Below are positions 51,393 to 53,985 of a DNA stretch of 53,985 nucleotides, piece after piece. The DNA comes from Pelagibacterales bacterium SAG-MED28 (lineage in GTDB: Bacteria; Pseudomonadota; Alphaproteobacteria; Pelagibacterales; Pelagibacteraceae), in contig JACWDY010000007.1 of the NCBI GenBank assembly GCA_014653835.1, forward strand, positions 1 through 53,985. The letters run 5' to 3'. The notes below the pieces were generated by a model. The model was not told the DNA's origin and searched no databases. It saw only the letters and a list, made by a program, of their open reading frames with translations. Position 1 is the first letter of the stretch. Each line of letters opens with the position of its first letter. The position numbers and the translations under genes are program-made.

Positions 51393-51734
51393 TTATTTTC
51401 CAGGTTTCTCAGAAAAGTATTTATCATACTTATCCTTAATATTTCGAAATTTCTCATGTTCTTTCATTGGCTCTTTTTTTTTAGAAATATTAGGCCATAT
51501 TGCAGAAAACTTTTTGTTAATCAATAACCATTTATCCATATCTTTTACACTGTCATCTGTATCTGCTTTTATTGCATCTATTGGACACTCTGGTTCGCAA
51601 ACACCACAGTCAATACATTCATCAGGATTAATTGTTAAAAAATTTTCACCCTCGTAAAAGCAATCTACAGGACATACTTCTACGCAATCCGTAAGTTTAC
51701 ATTTTATACACTCATCTTTTACAATATATGTCAT
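51393..51734 (-). CDS. fdxA: 7Fe ferredoxin FdxA
   Basis: This 113-residue ferredoxin has cysteine motifs [17 protein letters not shown] (Cys9, 12, 17, 21, 25) and [12 protein letters not shown] (Cys40, 43, 46, 50), fitting the [3Fe-4S][4Fe-4S] FdxA type. The C-terminal ~55 residues are the usual extension. The fdxA-carD order with a helicase upstream is standard in alphaproteobacteria. It overlaps the TerB-like gene by 4 bp. Confidence 0.95.
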   Translation of the reverse strand: MTYIVKDECIKCKLTDCVEVCPVDCFYEGENFLTINPDECIDCGVCEPECPIDAIKADTDDSVKDMDKWLLINKKFSAIWPNISKKKEPMKEHEKFRNIKDKYDKYFSEKPGK

Positions 51735-52120
51735 TTACTATTTATTAATTTAAGTTTTATTTCTGCACATTCTTTATCTGGGAAATATATTAAACCACAA
51801 ATTCTTCGCATTAGATTAGACTCGTATTGATCAACAGTATTATCTGAAATAATAACTTTCCAAAGATGTTCAATAATATCTTTTTTTATTTCAATAGAAT
51901 TTTCTTTAATAATATTTGTATAATTTAATAATTGATTTGAATTATTTTCTATTTCTTCAGCTTTCTTCAAAACTTCATTCGCATCATCATTTTTTAAATA
52001 AGAGTTTATGAAATCTTTGATTAAATCTTTCTCATGATTAGAATAAATTTCGTCGATATTTGCAGCATGCACAAGCAATGCAGAAATTCCAATTACATTA
52101 TCTTTATTTAATTTATTCAT
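51731..52120 (-). CDS. TerB-like tellurite-resistance-family protein
   Basis: The 129-residue all-helical protein resembles the TerB family (COG4103 type), with [22 protein letters not shown] near the N-terminus and [19 protein letters not shown], the second acidic helix pair, near the C-terminus. The acidic positions suit divalent-metal binding. No other ter gene is present. It sits between helicase (adjacent) and fdxA (4-bp overlap), where many relatives have an S4-domain RNA-binding protein. Assignment is by pattern only. Confidence 0.7.
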   Translation of the reverse strand: MNKLNKDNVIGISALLVHAANIDEIYSNHEKDLIKDFINSYLKNDDANEVLKKAEEIENNSNQLLNYTNIIKENSIEIKKDIIEHLWKVIISDNTVDQYESNLMRRICGLIYFPDKECAEIKLKLINSK

Positions 52121-53985
52121 TTATTTTAAATCTAAAGAAAGAAGCTTATTAAATGGATTTTCTTTTTTGTCAAACCGTATTATTTTCTCTTTTTTCTTTT
52201 TTTCTCCTTTAAAAATATAAGTATCGACAGTTTTATCCTTTTTGTAATTCATATAAGTCATTAATTTATAAAAATTCTCTTTAGAACAACCCAACAAGTT
52301 CATCATTTCAGCGTTTATTTTAAATTTTTTATCCTTAGTATTATCTATAATTTTTAAGAATAATTTTTCAAGAATATCTATTCTTACAAAAAATTCTCTA
52401 AATTTTTCAAAACCACAGAGTAAATAAAAATTTTTATCTAAATTATTACCAATTAAAAAATTTAATCCTGATCTAGGTATTTTATTCACACTTGAGAGAT
52501 TATGAAATACTTTCCATAAAGCAATTCTAAATTCTACAGCTTTAGGTTTGAGCATTTTGGGAAGGTAAATATGGTACCTACCTATTTTTACTCCCATACC
52601 CCACAATTTCTTCCTTTCCTCTGTAGGGATTGATTTTACAATTTTATCTATTTCACTCCTTTTAATTACTCCATTATTTTCGTAAAGCTGAAAAACTAAA
52701 CCTCTTAAATATTGATTAGCAACTTTATATTTTGTTAATTTTACTAAATCTCCCAATACTTCATTTATGTAATTAGTTAGCCATTTAGCCAGGAATTTGC
52801 TTAATTTAGATTTTGACTCTTTGCTTAACGATTCATCTGCAATTATATCAATATCAGGATTTAAATAATCATTACCTTTCTTCAATCTAGCAATTGGATT
52901 ATTTTTCCAAATTATTTTACTTTCACTATCTATTTCTATTTCAACAGAGGTTAAAATTTCTTCAACTCTTTTGACAAGCTCTTTTTCAACTCCTTTTCTA
53001 GCTGCTTTTTTGATTGACTTTATATCGGTATCAAGAGTTTTGGATGTAACTTCAATTAAAAATTTTAAACCTTTTAATTCACCTATTAATTGTCCATCAA
53101 TATGTATCTTATTTTCATCATTAATTTCTGTATTTAAAACAAGATCTTGTTTTAAACCTCTAGAAAGAATGCTTATTTTTTTATCAATAAAACTTTTTGT
53201 TAATTCATCGTGTAATTTATCTGATAACTTATCCTCTATACTTTTAGTAAGCTGAACCCAATAATCCGAGTTTTCTAGCCAATTCTTTTTATTAGCAACA
53301 TAGGACCAAGTTCTTACATTAGAAAGTCTATGAGATAATAAGTCTACATTTCCATGATCTCTCTCTAAACCCTTAAGTTGTTCTTTCATAAAAACACTCG
53401 GTATTCTCTTCTTTCGCGTCGTTAAAAATTGAAACACTTTATCAATCACATTTATGTGTTGACCATAGGCTTTCTTCTCAAAGTCTGGAATTTGACAGCA
53501 TTCCCATAATAATTCCAAATTTTTATGATATATAATATTATTTGTACCTTTTTTTAGAAAAAACCTTAGAACACTCTCATCTAACGAGTCATTTGTTCTT
53601 AAAAGATTTTTTTGAGTTGGTTTGAGTTCAAGTGAAGCAATCAATTTATCAGGATTTTCAAAATCTAACTTTGAATTTCTCCAATAAATTGTTCTAGTGT
53701 CAGGTAATTGATGCTTTTCAATTTTTTCTATTTCATCTGAATTTAAAGTTTCACAATCTCCCGTTGTTCCAAAACTTCCATCATTCTTATATCTACCAGC
53801 ACGGCCTGCAATTTGAGACATTTCGATTAAATTTAGTCTTCTTGTTTTTTTTCCGTCAAATTTTTTTAAATTTGAAAAGTAAATTTCATTAATATCCATA
53901 TTTAAACCCATACCAATTGCATCTGTGGCAATTAAATAATCAATATCGCCAGATTGATATAAACCAACTTGAGAGTTTCTGGTTT
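52121..53985 (-). CDS. SF2 helicase, SUV3/MgpS-like (C-terminal part)
   Basis: The gene runs off the right edge; the frame is open from the last base, so the ATG at 53911 is an internal methionine. The visible 5' part gives helicase motifs V (YLIATDAIGMGLNM) and VI (QIAGRAGR), followed by ~570 residues of helical C-terminal domain ending in a Lys-rich segment. This fits the alphaproteobacterial SUV3-like helicase beside fdxA-carD. Motifs I-IV lie outside the window. Substrate (RNA or DNA) is not settled. Confidence 0.88.
   Translation of the reverse strand, partial: TRNSQVGLYQSGDIDYLIATDAIGMGLNMDINEIYFSNLKKFDGKKTRRLNLIEMSQIAGRAGRYKNDGSFGTTGDCETLNSDEIEKIEKHQLPDTRTIYWRNSKLDFENPDKLIASLELKPTQKNLLRTNDSLDESVLRFFLKKGTNNIIYHKNLELLWECCQIPDFEKKAYGQHINVIDKVFQFLTTRKKRIPSVFMKEQLKGLERDHGNVDLLSHRLSNVRTWSYVANKKNWLENSDYWVQLTKSIEDKLSDKLHDELTKSFIDKKISILSRGLKQDLVLNTEINDENKIHIDGQLIGELKGLKFLIEVTSKTLDTDIKSIKKAARKGVEKELVKRVEEILTSVEIEIDSESKIIWKNNPIARLKKGNDYLNPDIDIIADESLSKESKSKLSKFLAKWLTNYINEVLGDLVKLTKYKVANQYLRGLVFQLYENNGVIKRSEIDKIVKSIPTEERKKLWGMGVKIGRYHIYLPKMLKPKAVEFRIALWKVFHNLSSVNKIPRSGLNFLIGNNLDKNFYLLCGFEKFREFFVRIDILEKLFLKIIDNTKDKKFKINAEMMNLLGCSKENFYKLMTYMNYKKDKTVDTYIFKGEKKKKEKIIRFDKKENPFNKLLSLDLK

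Overview
The window is a strongly AT-rich, very compact bacterial chromosome segment. Most gaps are under 30 bp, many genes overlap by 1 to 14 bp, and there are no insertion sequences, phage genes or CRISPR arrays. Lysine-rich extensions on ribosomal proteins, a SAM-II riboswitch on metX, an F1-only atpHAGDC operon, and alphaproteobacterial neighbourhoods (rplU-rpmA-obgE-proB-proA-nadD-rsfS; tlpA/argH/small lipoprotein/lysA; helicase-fdxA-carD) point to a streamlined marine alphaproteobacterium of the SAR11 (Pelagibacterales) type. This assignment is from recognition of gene order and protein character, not from a search.

Layout, plus strand first. 1-1344: the repetitive tail of a translation-related gene, then trmD and rplS. 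1354-5464: leucine biosynthesis leuCDB, then asd. 5485-11242: sdhCDAB, mmsA and mdh. 11239-13695: a methyltransferase on the minus strand and a GT-C-like membrane protein, interrupting the TCA block. 13704-21395: sucCD, sucAB and lpd. 21424-28226: priA, then F1-ATPase atpHAGDC.

Minus strand 28216-34728: the rplU operon (rplU, rpmA, obgE, proB, proA, nadD, rsfS, ctpA, rppH), with a good promoter before rplU. Minus strand 34793-37273: metX-metW-gloB, preceded by a SAM-II riboswitch and an intrinsic terminator. Plus strand 37452-39423: hisC and a prephenate dehydrogenase. Minus strand 39425-42855: argH, a 36-residue lipoprotein, lysA and plsC. 42886-46513: a TlpA-type thioredoxin, HIG1-like protein, esterase, HNH nuclease, coq7, dsbB and a YqaA-type membrane protein. 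46512-50386 plus: a small membrane protein, an internally duplicated winged-helix protein, a BASS transporter, tRNA-Leu(CAA) and an acyl-CoA synthetase. 50596-50670: a 24-residue, almost purely Lys/Arg peptide with its own Shine-Dalgarno and terminator. Minus strand 50721-53985: carD, fdxA, a TerB-like gene and a helicase that runs off the window end.

Most of the window is housekeeping. Taken together, the sdh, mdh, suc and lpd genes supply the 2-oxoglutarate-to-oxaloacetate arm of the TCA cycle beside the ATP synthase catalytic head. The parts most worth a second look are: the SAM-II/antiterminator/terminator arrangement on metX; the polybasic mini-gene with a perfect inverted repeat in its leader; the duplicated winged-helix protein and its small membrane partner; an SdhD that seems to lack the heme histidine; a PriA with altered motif III and zinc ligands; and the tRNA-Leu that ends 4 nt before a start codon.
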